This document shows, one piece after another, positions 1-8,858 of a stretch of DNA of 58,715 nt. Position 1 is the first letter of the stretch; every line of letters starts with the position of its first letter. The position numbers and the translations under genes were made by a program. The notes beneath the pieces are model-generated. The model was not told the DNA's origin. It saw only the letters and a program-made list of their open reading frames with translations, and did not search any database. Source of the stretch: Bacillota bacterium (GTDB lineage Bacteria > Bacillota > Negativicutes > Sporomusales > Sporomusaceae); NCBI GenBank assembly GCA_023443285.1, contig JAEZVB010000014.1:1-58715 (forward strand). Direction: 5' to 3'.

Positions 1-1254
1 GTGCCAATACTGTACCCACTATTGCTCGGACTGGTTTGTTTTACGGCATTATCCCTGCGCCGGGGGTATGGTCTGCTAGATTTACTGGTTATGATGGGTA
101 ATGGCTCTCGCAAATCGTTGATTGTTATTAGAATTTTTGTGTTAATTGGGATTATAACCGCAGTATGGCGAGCGTGCGGCACCATTTCTTTCATTGTGTA
201 CTATGGCATACTGTTTATGAGCGCTAAGTTCTTCATTCTTTCGGCATTTCTCATGTCCTGCCTGGTGTCCTTTCTGCTCGGAACTTCCTTCGGTACGGTT
301 GGCACCATCGGAGTAGTGCTCATTGTTCTGGCTAAGAGCGGCAGTGTCGACATCAATATAGCGGCTGGTGCCATTATTGCCGGGGCGTACTTTGGCGACA
401 GGTGTTCGCCGATGTCTTCCAGTGCCAATCTTGTAGCAGCGCTAACCAATACCAAGCTGTATATTAATATAACAAACATGACTAAAACAGCGGTGCTACC
501 CTTTTTGCTGTCAATAATCGGCTACCTATATGTATCATTCTCCCATCCACTGGCTTTTTATAATAACCAGATTGTTGATGAGATAATTACTTCTTTTGAT
601 ATAAGCCCAGTTGTACTAATGCCAGCCATCCTGATATTGCTGCTGGCTGCTTTCCGGGTGGATGTAAAGCTATCTATGGGCATAAGTATTGTGGCAGGAA
701 TTGTGATTGCGATGTTTGTTCAGCATGTTCCTGCTGCTGAGCTAGTAAAGTACATAGTAAGTGGCTACAGTATGGATACAAGCGGTTTTTTTGCTGATAT
801 AATCAAGGGCGGTGGACTATACTCTATGCTCAATGTCGCTCTTATTGTGCTGATTTCCTCGGCTTTTGCCGGGATTTTTCAGGGAACAGGCTTATTACGG
901 GAAATTGAAGGCTTTTTTGCCAAACTCAGTGCCAAAACCAATGTATATTTCACCATGCTGCTGTCGAGTATCGCCACAGCCGGCTTTGCTTGCAACCAGA
1001 CACTGGCCGCTATGCTTAGTCATCAAATTACCTATAAGCTCTATGAAAAAAATCAGTTAAGCAATTACCGATTGGCAGTTGATCTCGAAAATACGGTAAT
1101 CCTGATATCCGCCCTTATCCCCTGGAATATTGCTGGCGCTGTTCCGGCAGTAATGCTCTCGGCTGATGCCGGATTTATCTTCTATGCCTTTTATATTTTC
1201 CTTGTACCACTGACAAATGCATTTACCCACAACGTGATAGTTGAGAAGCAGTAA
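1..1254 (+). CDS. NhaC-family Na+/H+ antiporter, at window edge
   Basis: Multi-pass membrane protein of 417 residues with about ten hydrophobic segments. The segment FGDRCSPMSSSANLVA (near residues 130-145) matches the conserved discontinuous-helix motif of the NhaC Na+/H+ antiporter family, which exchanges external protons for cytoplasmic sodium, or related substrates in some members. The reading frame is open from base 1 with a GTG there; since no upstream sequence is visible, I cannot tell whether this is the true start or the gene continues to the left. The length is close to that of short NhaC/YuiF-type members, so at most a small N-terminal part is missing. It ends just before an intrinsic terminator and looks like the end of its own transcription unit. 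The exact substrate is not determinable. Confidence 0.8.
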   Translation: MPILYPLLLGLVCFTALSLRRGYGLLDLLVMMGNGSRKSLIVIRIFVLIGIITAVWRACGTISFIVYYGILFMSAKFFILSAFLMSCLVSFLLGTSFGTVGTIGVVLIVLAKSGSVDINIAAGAIIAGAYFGDRCSPMSSSANLVAALTNTKLYINITNMTKTAVLPFLLSIIGYLYVSFSHPLAFYNNQIVDEIITSFDISPVVLMPAILILLLAAFRVDVKLSMGISIVAGIVIAMFVQHVPAAELVKYIVSGYSMDTSGFFADIIKGGGLYSMLNVALIVLISSAFAGIFQGTGLLREIEGFFAKLSAKTNVYFTMLLSSIATAGFACNQTLAAMLSHQITYKLYEKNQLSNYRLAVDLENTVILISALIPWNIAGAVPAVMLSADAGFIFYAFYIFLVPLTNAFTHNVIVEKQ

Positions 1255-1303
1255 GGAGATTATTTTTGGAGACCCTGCAAAATAGTAATGTATAAGTCAA
1301 AAT

Positions 1304-1350
1304 AAAACCGGGTACTACGAAAAAAATGGCGTAGTTCCTGGTTTTTTATT
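1304..1350 (+). terminator. Intrinsic terminator after the antiporter
   Basis: An imperfect stem pairs AAAACC..GG.ACTACG (1304-1319) with CGTAGTTCC.GGTTTT (1330-1345), two mismatches, followed by TTATTT. It lies 50 bases after the antiporter stop. Confidence 0.85.
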
Positions 1351-1534
1351 TACAACAGCATGAGTTAAAATTTCTTAAAATCTAAGTTAAGCTAGCAAAA
1401 AAATGCAGGATATTCACTTAATTTAAAGAATTTACAAAAAATGTAGTAGTTGTTAAGTATTCATACATTGTTTTTTGTCAGACATTGATGAAAGTATCAC
1501 TAATTTTAATAAATTTTAGGGGGGCGGACTATAT

Positions 1535-3739
1535 ATGAGTATTAGAACCAAGATGGTATTGGTTTTTTCGGTTATGTCGGCAATTATACTATTAATAGCT
1601 TCTAGTGCAGGTTACTTTTTTACCAAAGATCGCTTTTCCGACAATATTGAAAAGCAAATGACCGCAACCATTAATGCCCATGTTAGTAAACTGGATGGCT
1701 GGTTACTAACTAAAAGGAAAGTAGTCGAAATTACCAAAGGAACAATCCAGGCTTCCGGTAATAGCAGAGTTGCTTTGCCCTTGTTACAGGGCGCTATGAG
1801 TATGGATAAGGATTTCAATGATGTTTATTTTGCTTACTTAGACGGCAAACTGGTGAGTGGTAGCGGCTGGATACCGCCGGATACTTTTGATTCGCGTACC
1901 CGCAGTTGGTTTAAAGGGGCTATGCAAGAGAAAAAACCCATTTTTACTTTGCCATATGTGGATGCAGAATCGAAACAAATGGCGGTGTCGATTGCAGCGC
2001 CGTGTCAGCTAGCCTCAGGACAAGTTATCGGTGTGGTAAGTTCAGATATACTACTGTCAATACTTGACGAAAATATTAAGGAAATTAGTATAGATGGACA
2101 GGAGTCTGCTTTTTTAATTGACAAGACAGGAGCTATCTTAGCTCATTCGGAAAGTGGAATGGTGTCCAATAATTTATTTGAGTTGAAAAAAGCAGGGGAA
2201 ACTTCCAAAATAGTCAAGGAAATAGTGGGGAAAGAGCAAGGGGTTATGAGTTACCGGGAAAACGGTAAAGACATGCTTCTAGTATATAAGCAAATACCAT
2301 CCACTCAGTGGCTGTTGTGCATCACTATTGAACAGGCGATTGCTTTTCAACCACTGGCCTATTTGAGATGGCTATTTACTGGAATAACGGTAGTGTCTAT
2401 TCTCTTGGTTATAGCGGTAACTTTTGTTATGGCCAGGCGTATTACAAGACCTCTGGAGAGTTTAACAAAACAGGTAGAGTTATTGGCACAAGGGGATCTT
2501 ACTGTACACGCAAAGGTGTTAGGCCATGATGAGTTTTCGAAGCTGGCCCGCGGGTTTAACAAAATGGTAGATGATTTGCGTGGAATGATAAGTGATATTC
2601 ATGGCTCGACAGTTGAATTACAAGGCAGTTCAAATAAACTAGTTGACACTGCTGCGCATGTGGCGGCAAACACGCAGGAAATGAGTGCTACTATTAATAT
2701 GATCAGTAATACGTTAGATCAGATTTCCGCCGGGACAGAGGAAAATGCCAGTTCGGTAGAGCAGGTCAATCATAATGTTGATGTAGTTGATAAGATGGCC
2801 GGCAAAGTCTCAGCGATTGCCAAAGATGCAGTAAGTACGTCGGAACGCGTAGCAGAAGAAGTGAAACAGGTTAGTGTTCTAATTGAGGATGTCTCACAAA
2901 GCATAAGCAAGGTAGCTGTCTTTGCTCAGGAAGTGGCGGTGTCTTGTAAACGATCCATTACTATTACCGAGGAAGCCAAAAAACGTTCTAGTGAAACCAA
3001 TGATATTATCAGTAAGTTGAATAGTTCATCAAAGCAAATCAACAGTATTGTAGGAATTATTCGCATGATAGCGGAACAAACCAATATGCTGGCGTTAAAT
3101 GCAACCATTGAAGCGGCTGGTGCGGGCGAAGCCGGGAAGGGGTTTGCGGTGGTTGCCAGAGAAGTGAAGGAATTGTCTAAACGGACAACAGAAGAAGCTG
3201 GTCATATTGCAAGGCAAATTGAAGATATGCAAAATGATATGAATGAAGCGGTAGTTATGGTTGGGAAAATCTCGGACGTTATTGATGAAACGATGGATAT
3301 AACGCAAACGATTGCCACGGCGGTAAGCGAACAAGCCTCACCAGGGGCTTGTGTCCCTGAGGCTGTATCACAAGAAAGCAATGGAACAAGTATAAGCCGG
3401 GAAGTGGCTATTATTGCTGCGAAAAGCGAGCATGTTGCCCAAACGGCGATGGAAGCAGTGAAAGAAGTGGATGCTATGTTCCATACTACGGCTGATATTT
3501 ATACGATGGCCGACGAGGTGGCAACACGCATGGAGGAAATGGCTTTGGCGGTTAATAATATTTCGTACGCAACTCAAGAAATGGCTAGAGGTACGCAAGA
3601 CATAGCCCAGAGTATCCAAGAAACCGATAAAGCCATTGCCGATACAGCACTGAAGGCTACCACGGTAAGTGAATGTGCTTTTGATGCGGGAAAAATGTCC
3701 AATCAGCTCAAGGAGTTAGTAGATAAATTCAAAGTGTAA
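1535..3739 (+). CDS. Methyl-accepting chemotaxis protein with periplasmic dCache-like sensor
   Basis: Membrane chemoreceptor of 734 residues. It has an N-terminal transmembrane helix (about 7-29), an extracytoplasmic dCache-like ligand domain (about 35-270), a second transmembrane helix (about 277-300), a HAMP domain and a long methyl-accepting signalling coiled coil. It would sense a small ligand and control the CheA kinase encoded next. ATG follows the Shine-Dalgarno sequence AGGGGGG at 1518-1524. Two oddities occur in the signalling domain. The tip reads EAAGAGE, with Gly529 where most receptors have Arg (EAARAGE). Residues about 603-613 (PGACVPEAVSQ) look like an in-frame insertion made by a short DNA palindrome, after which the heptads resume. 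No methyltransferase or methylesterase gene (cheR, cheB) is nearby. Identification as a chemoreceptor is firm; ligand unknown. Confidence 0.93.
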   Translation: MSIRTKMVLVFSVMSAIILLIASSAGYFFTKDRFSDNIEKQMTATINAHVSKLDGWLLTKRKVVEITKGTIQASGNSRVALPLLQGAMSMDKDFNDVYFAYLDGKLVSGSGWIPPDTFDSRTRSWFKGAMQEKKPIFTLPYVDAESKQMAVSIAAPCQLASGQVIGVVSSDILLSILDENIKEISIDGQESAFLIDKTGAILAHSESGMVSNNLFELKKAGETSKIVKEIVGKEQGVMSYRENGKDMLLVYKQIPSTQWLLCITIEQAIAFQPLAYLRWLFTGITVVSILLVIAVTFVMARRITRPLESLTKQVELLAQGDLTVHAKVLGHDEFSKLARGFNKMVDDLRGMISDIHGSTVELQGSSNKLVDTAAHVAANTQEMSATINMISNTLDQISAGTEENASSVEQVNHNVDVVDKMAGKVSAIAKDAVSTSERVAEEVKQVSVLIEDVSQSISKVAVFAQEVAVSCKRSITITEEAKKRSSETNDIISKLNSSSKQINSIVGIIRMIAEQTNMLALNATIEAAGAGEAGKGFAVVAREVKELSKRTTEEAGHIARQIEDMQNDMNEAVVMVGKISDVIDETMDITQTIATAVSEQASPGACVPEAVSQESNGTSISREVAIIAAKSEHVAQTAMEAVKEVDAMFHTTADIYTMADEVATRMEEMALAVNNISYATQEMARGTQDIAQSIQETDKAIADTALKATTVSECAFDAGKMSNQLKELVDKFKV

Positions 3740-3759
3740 GAACAATTTTGGATGTGTAG

Positions 3760-6492
3760 GTGATTGGCTTGGAAGTAGACAATACTTTGCTAGACGACTT
3801 CGTCCTTGAAGCCAAGGAGCATATTGCGACAATGGAGGCCGGCCTTCTGCGCATGGAAGCGAGCGAAGAAGATGATGAAACGATTAACGGGTTATTTCGC
3901 GCCGCTCATAGCATTAAAGGTACTGCTGGTTTTTTTGAATTAAATAAAATTGTAGAACTAGCGCACGTCATTGAAGATATATTTGGAGCGTTTCGAGAAT
4001 TGAGACTAGCCGCTACTCCAGCAATGATCGATGTTTTACTAACGGCTACTGATGTATTGAAGGATCTGATAAATAACCCGGCAGGTAGTGAAAAGCAGGA
4101 TATCTCTGACACGGTAGCCGCGGTTGCCAGTTTTTCAAATAAAAAACAGCAGCAGCAGGAGCAAGCATCAGCCAGTTCCGGGGCAATGTCGGCCTGGGAT
4201 TTATGGAACCAGCTTACCGGCAATGACGAGCAAACTGCGCAAATACCAGTGGCAGTCTCTCAGACAGCATCCAACTTACAGCAAGCGCTCCCTGCTCAGG
4301 CTGATAGAGTTGCAACGCTTGTTAAGCAGCAGCCAGCGCCTAGTTGTGGCACTGGTAAGTCCCATGAAGTTATTATGGAAGATAGTGTTCGGGTTAATGT
4401 TGGCTTACTGAATGACTTGCTTTCTCTAGCTGGTGAAATGGTGCTAAGACGCAATCAATTGCTGAGGGTCGTTCAAGATACTAGTCGACAAACGGCGCAG
4501 TTGGATGTCGTGGCCAGTGGCATTGATGAACTGACTACTCAAATGCAGAAGAAGATTATGAAAACCAGAATGCAGCCTATAGCAAATATTTTTAATAAAT
4601 TTCCAAGAATTGTTCGTGATTTATCCCGAAAACTGAATAAAGAAGTTGAGTTGAGTCTGCAAGGCATGAATGTTGAGTTGGATCGCTCTTTAATTGAGGC
4701 TCTGGTTGATCCTATGACTCATTTAGTACGAAATGCACTGGATCACGGCATCGAGGCGCCGGAAGTACGGGAACGGATGCAAAAACCGTTGATAGCTTCG
4801 CTCGGATTACAGGCCTATCATGAGAGTGGACGGGTAATTATTGAAGTTTGTGACGATGGTGCGGGTATTGATTGTGAAAGAGTAAAGAATAAAGCGTTGC
4901 GAATGGGGATTGTTAGCGAGAAACGGCTTGCTGCTATGCGTGAAGCCGATATAATCAATCTCATCATGACTCCCGGTTTTTCCACGTCAGATCAAGTTAC
5001 AGACCTTTCCGGGCGCGGTGTGGGAATGGATGTGGTAAAGACCAATATCGAAAAGTTGGGTGGTAAGATAGAGATTTCCTCTGAATTAGGTGTAGGCACC
5101 ACTATGCGCCTAATCTTGCCGCTGACGTTGGCTATTATTTCTGCTTTGCTTGTGGTGGCGAATGACCAAACTTTTGCTATACCCCAGGCTAATGTGCGGG
5201 AGTTGTTGCTTATCCAACCAGGGGAGAGTGATGAGAAGCGGGTTGAAATGCTGAATAAACGCCCCGTGCTATATCTGAGGGGGCGGGTAATGCCTCTCAT
5301 CATGCTCAGGGAAATAGTTAATGCCAGTAACCTCTCAGACTATCAACTCAGCGATAATCACTGCATTGATACTGATAAAATCCAGCGTGTGTTAGTGGTT
5401 AAATCAGGGAAATTGGTTTATGGCCTGGTCGTTGATGCTGTTTATGATACTGAGGAAATATTAGTAAAACCACTCTCGCCTGCGCTAGGCAGCTGCGGCC
5501 TTTATTCTGGCATGACAGTTCTTGGTGATGGTAGCATTGCTATGATTCTTGATACGGAAAGCCTTAGGATTGGTGCCGGAATTTTGTTTGCTGAAGATAC
5601 GTCTTGGCCCATGGATGTCCAAGACGTCAAAACAAGCGACGAAGAAGACCAGTCATTGTTACTGTTCCAATGTTCCGGCGGTGAAATGCTGGGTTTAGAT
5701 CTGGCAATGGTATCAAGAGTAGAGGAAGTGGATATATCTCGGCTGCAAAAGATTGGGGCAAAATATTACATTGCCTTTCAGGGGCAGACGACCAGGGTTA
5801 TCCGGCCAGAGCACTATTTACCAATAGGTCGCCGTAAGGATAAGCTTTCGAAAGTTTATGTAATCTTGCCTAGACTGGTGAATCACTCTATTGGTATTAT
5901 TGCCACAGCCATTTATGATACCGTTTCTTCAAAGGTAGTTTTAGACAAAGACGGGGTTTGTGGTAAAGGAATTTTGGGGTCGGCATTGATTGACGGTAAC
6001 GTGGTTACCTTGGTCAATATGCATGAGCTATTTGTTGCTGCAGTTCCTGAATATTATACCTGTCTGTCAGCAGGGAAAAGAGTCGGTGATGGTCATTATT
6101 TAGCCGGAACTATAGAAGATAAAAAAATTAAAGTATTACTGGTAGAAGACCTGCCGTTTTTTTTGCGAGTTGTTAAAAGTTATTTGGAAAGCGAGGGCTA
6201 TGAAGTCGTTACTGCTGAGAATGGACGTGAAGCGTTAGAAAAGTTGCTAAAAATCAATGTTGATGTGGTAGTAAGCGATATTGAGATGCCTATTATGACT
6301 GGAATCGAACTGGTACGCGCCATTCGTTCCAATGAAACCTTGCGGCATTTGCCGGTGATTGCGTTAACTTCTCTAACCGGGGATTCTAATATAGAAAAAG
6401 GCTTAAGGGCAGGGTTTACCCAGTATGAGTATAAACTTGACCGGATACGCCTGCTTGATAGTATCCGCAATGTCTTACAGAACCGGGCGTAG
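3760..6492 (+). CDS. CheA-type hybrid histidine kinase with two CheW-like domains and a receiver
   Basis: Kinase of 910 residues. Order: HPt domain with phospho-accepting His50 (AAHSIKGTAG), a Gln-rich linker, a CheA dimerisation helix pair, an HATPase domain (N box HLVRNALDHGIE, G boxes DDGAGID and GRGVGMD), a CheW-like coupling domain, a second more diverged CheW-like segment (about 625-770), and a C-terminal receiver (VVVSDIEMP carries the phospho-Asp). It should autophosphorylate under control of the upstream chemoreceptor and pass phosphate to its own receiver and to the two downstream regulators. The coupling domains are fused, and no separate cheW is present in the cluster. Start is GTG, 20 bases after the receptor stop, with a weak TAGG ribosome site, so translation may be coupled to the receptor. 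The hybrid architecture resembles kinases of alternative-function chemosensory systems (Wsp/Frz-like) rather than flagellar CheA. Confidence 0.92.
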   Translation: MIGLEVDNTLLDDFVLEAKEHIATMEAGLLRMEASEEDDETINGLFRAAHSIKGTAGFFELNKIVELAHVIEDIFGAFRELRLAATPAMIDVLLTATDVLKDLINNPAGSEKQDISDTVAAVASFSNKKQQQQEQASASSGAMSAWDLWNQLTGNDEQTAQIPVAVSQTASNLQQALPAQADRVATLVKQQPAPSCGTGKSHEVIMEDSVRVNVGLLNDLLSLAGEMVLRRNQLLRVVQDTSRQTAQLDVVASGIDELTTQMQKKIMKTRMQPIANIFNKFPRIVRDLSRKLNKEVELSLQGMNVELDRSLIEALVDPMTHLVRNALDHGIEAPEVRERMQKPLIASLGLQAYHESGRVIIEVCDDGAGIDCERVKNKALRMGIVSEKRLAAMREADIINLIMTPGFSTSDQVTDLSGRGVGMDVVKTNIEKLGGKIEISSELGVGTTMRLILPLTLAIISALLVVANDQTFAIPQANVRELLLIQPGESDEKRVEMLNKRPVLYLRGRVMPLIMLREIVNASNLSDYQLSDNHCIDTDKIQRVLVVKSGKLVYGLVVDAVYDTEEILVKPLSPALGSCGLYSGMTVLGDGSIAMILDTESLRIGAGILFAEDTSWPMDVQDVKTSDEEDQSLLLFQCSGGEMLGLDLAMVSRVEEVDISRLQKIGAKYYIAFQGQTTRVIRPEHYLPIGRRKDKLSKVYVILPRLVNHSIGIIATAIYDTVSSKVVLDKDGVCGKGILGSALIDGNVVTLVNMHELFVAAVPEYYTCLSAGKRVGDGHYLAGTIEDKKIKVLLVEDLPFFLRVVKSYLESEGYEVVTAENGREALEKLLKINVDVVVSDIEMPIMTGIELVRAIRSNETLRHLPVIALTSLTGDSNIEKGLRAGFTQYEYKLDRIRLLDSIRNVLQNRA

Positions 6493-6515
6493 ACCCTAGC
6501 GAAGGTGGAGAGAAA

Positions 6516-7751
6516 ATGGCTCGTATACTTATCGTAGATGATTCTTTTGTGGCTCGAATGAGCTTATCCAATATTATGACATCACTTGGCCATACCGTTG
6601 TGGGTGAAGCCGTAGATGGAAAACAGGCCTACGAACAATATGCCAGCCTGAAGCCTGATATAGTGACCATGGATTTGACAATGAATGGCTGTGATGGCGT
6701 CCAGGCTACAGCTGAAATTCTTGCTGATTTTCCCGATGCCCGAATCATTGTTATCAGTGCACGGCAGGAGAATCGGATCATTATCGATGCCTTGGAACAT
6801 GGAGCCAGACATCTTATTTTAAAGCCGGCATCTGCGGATAAAGTTGCGCTTGTGGTAAATAATGTTTTACAGCAAACCTTTGATAGGCAAAAGCAGGCAG
6901 AATTGATACGGCGCCTTAAACAGGCCTATGAGAGTGAGAACGTATCCAAAGATAACAAATATCGCTCAGCGCGAATTCTTATTGTGGATGATTCGGCGAC
7001 AGCACGTAGGATTTTGCGGGAAATTATTACAGATTTAGGGCATGAGGTAATTGGTGAGGCTGCCAATGGTACACAGGCCTTTGTAGAATATATTGACCTG
7101 CGACCGGATTTGGTGACGATGGATCTGACAATGGAAGGGTTGGGTGGAGCTGAAGCCATATCTCGAATCATGGCTATTGATGCTAATGCACGGATTGTAG
7201 TAATAAGCTCGCTGGAAGTCCGCCAGGGAATTATTGATGCCTTAGAACGCGGCGCCAGACATTTTATTGTTAAACCGATTTGTAAAGAAAAAGTAGCTGC
7301 TGTACTGAACAACGTTCTTCATCAGGAGTTTAATCTGCAGAAACATATAGAATGTGTACGAAGATTAAAAGAGGACAAGAGGTCAGGAGGTCTACTGGAA
7401 CAGGATACAAAAGGTATTGTACCTCCTTATGCAATTAGTGTACTCGATAACAATCTGATTCATATATTTATAGACCAAAGTTTGACGCTGACTAGTTGCC
7501 AGACTTTATTTTTGGAACTGGAAGAGCATTTGCACGATGAGCCACGCGTGCTACTAGACTTTGGAACAATGTCTGCATTAGATCAAGAGTTGCTAGCAAA
7601 TTTTAGCCAATTAATCGAGAACATTGAGCGCTATTCAGGTACGGTTAAAGCGGTTTCAAATAATAAAAGGTTTGTAGATAAAATTGCTTTAACGCAACTA
7701 GAACATGGGACTAACTGGCTAGCTGATATATTGAGATTTTGGGAGCGCTAA
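6516..7751 (+). CDS. Tandem-receiver protein with C-terminal STAS-like domain
   Basis: Protein of 411 residues with two CheY-like receivers (about 1-125 and 148-272) and a C-terminal segment (about 305-405) with the look of a STAS/anti-sigma-antagonist fold. Both receivers keep the acidic pocket (ILIVDDS), the phospho-Asp (VTMDLTM) and the Lys (LKPA, VKPI). The receivers resemble each other strongly, which points to an internal duplication. The protein lacks an output enzyme or DNA-binding domain, so it probably acts as phosphate sink, adaptor or partner switch between the CheA-like kinase and the diguanylate cyclase that follows. ATG follows AAGGTGGAGAG. It lies 23 bases downstream of the kinase and 13 bases upstream of the cyclase, in one operon. 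The STAS assignment is tentative. Confidence 0.85.
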   Translation: MARILIVDDSFVARMSLSNIMTSLGHTVVGEAVDGKQAYEQYASLKPDIVTMDLTMNGCDGVQATAEILADFPDARIIVISARQENRIIIDALEHGARHLILKPASADKVALVVNNVLQQTFDRQKQAELIRRLKQAYESENVSKDNKYRSARILIVDDSATARRILREIITDLGHEVIGEAANGTQAFVEYIDLRPDLVTMDLTMEGLGGAEAISRIMAIDANARIVVISSLEVRQGIIDALERGARHFIVKPICKEKVAAVLNNVLHQEFNLQKHIECVRRLKEDKRSGGLLEQDTKGIVPPYAISVLDNNLIHIFIDQSLTLTSCQTLFLELEEHLHDEPRVLLDFGTMSALDQELLANFSQLIENIERYSGTVKAVSNNKRFVDKIALTQLEHGTNWLADILRFWER

Positions 7752-7764
7752 AATAGGAGGAACG

Positions 7765-8733
7765 ATGTCGCTAATTTTAATTGTGGATGATAGCCCGGTG
7801 GAAATAAAACTAATCCGTAAGCTGCTGGGCTCTGAATATGAAACCGTGGAAGCAACTAGTGGTCAAGTTGCTATAGAACTGGCTAATGAAAAGAAGCCGG
7901 ACTTGATCCTGCTGGATATAATTATGCCGGAAATGGATGGATTGACTGTTTGCAAGAGGCTTAAAGCTGCAGTGGCAACAGCTGATATCCCGGTGATCTT
8001 CATTACCGCTATGGCTGATTCTAAAAATGTTGTTAAGGGATTTGAAGCTGGGGGTCAGGATTATATTGCCAAACCCTTTTATTCTCCGGAATTGCGTGCC
8101 CGTATAAAGGTGCATCTAGAACTGAAAAAGTCTAAAGAAGAGTTGGCAAAACACTCCAGGGAATTAGAAGCCAGGAATGAGAGATTGAATGAATTGTTGG
8201 CAAAAATTGAGGCTACTGCCATGACGGATTTTTTAACAGGCTTGTCCAACCGTTGGAGTATGACTAAACAAATTAGAGCAGAAGTAGCCCGGATGAAGCG
8301 AAGTAAGGGAAAGGCAGTGCTTATTTTAGCGGATATTGATAATTTCAAACAAATTAATGATACCTATGGCCATGATTGTGGTGATTTGGTGCTCAGAGAT
8401 GTTGCGGGTATGATGAACTCAGTGTTGCGTGAAGAAGATGTAATAGCACGTTGGGGTGGCGAAGAATTTTTGCTGATGTTGCCGGATCTAGATCTAATAA
8501 GTGCCCCCATAGTGGCGGAAAGCATACGGAAAGTTATTGAAACAGCAGTTTTTTATTACGATGAAAAGAAGCTGTCAGTGACAATAACGATAGGTGTGGC
8601 AGAGTTAGATCCTAATCTGGGGTTTGATGAAAGTATAAAAAATGCAGATGAAGCTCTATATAGAGGTAAAAATATGTCCAAGAATTGTATTACTCTTTAT
8701 CGAGAAAACATAGACAGGCACCAGTTCAAATGA
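7765..8733 (+). CDS. Response regulator diguanylate cyclase (REC-GGDEF)
   Basis: Protein of 322 residues: receiver domain (about 1-120, ILIVDDS and LLDIIMP phospho-Asp, Lys in IAKPF), a short coiled-coil linker, and a GGDEF domain (about 150-315) with the active-site motif GGEEF inside RWGGEEFLLM. It should make cyclic di-GMP from two GTP when phosphorylated. It is the last gene of the chemosensory operon and gives it a likely output: ligand sensing converted to c-di-GMP. ATG follows AGGAGGA. The last codons and stop lie inside a perfect 17-bp palindrome, so the C-terminal tail (DRHQFK) was probably created by insertion of that palindrome. An inhibitory RxxD site is not obvious ahead of GGEEF. 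Confidence 0.93.
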   Translation: MSLILIVDDSPVEIKLIRKLLGSEYETVEATSGQVAIELANEKKPDLILLDIIMPEMDGLTVCKRLKAAVATADIPVIFITAMADSKNVVKGFEAGGQDYIAKPFYSPELRARIKVHLELKKSKEELAKHSRELEARNERLNELLAKIEATAMTDFLTGLSNRWSMTKQIRAEVARMKRSKGKAVLILADIDNFKQINDTYGHDCGDLVLRDVAGMMNSVLREEDVIARWGGEEFLLMLPDLDLISAPIVAESIRKVIETAVFYYDEKKLSVTITIGVAELDPNLGFDESIKNADEALYRGKNMSKNCITLYRENIDRHQFK

Positions 8734-8750
8734 TTGAACTGGTGCCTGTC
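8713..8750. repeat. Perfect 17-bp palindrome spanning the cyclase stop codon
   Basis: GACAGGCACCAGTTCAA at 8713-8729 is the exact reverse complement of 8734-8750, with a 4-base loop that contains the start of the TGA stop. There is no following T-tract, so it is a poor intrinsic terminator and may be a REP-like dispersed element. Confidence 0.8.
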
Positions 8751-8858
8751 CATTACTCAGATATAATATTGCCGAAAGGTAGTAACCAAATTTGTGAAAG
8801 AACGTGGTTAAGTATTCCATATGTTATAATAAGGAGGATAGAGAAAGAGGTCGATATA

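Noticed and set aside
8713..8750. Palindrome as an ordinary intrinsic terminator
   Set aside because: No T-tract on either side and it overlaps the coding end; kept as a repeat instead.
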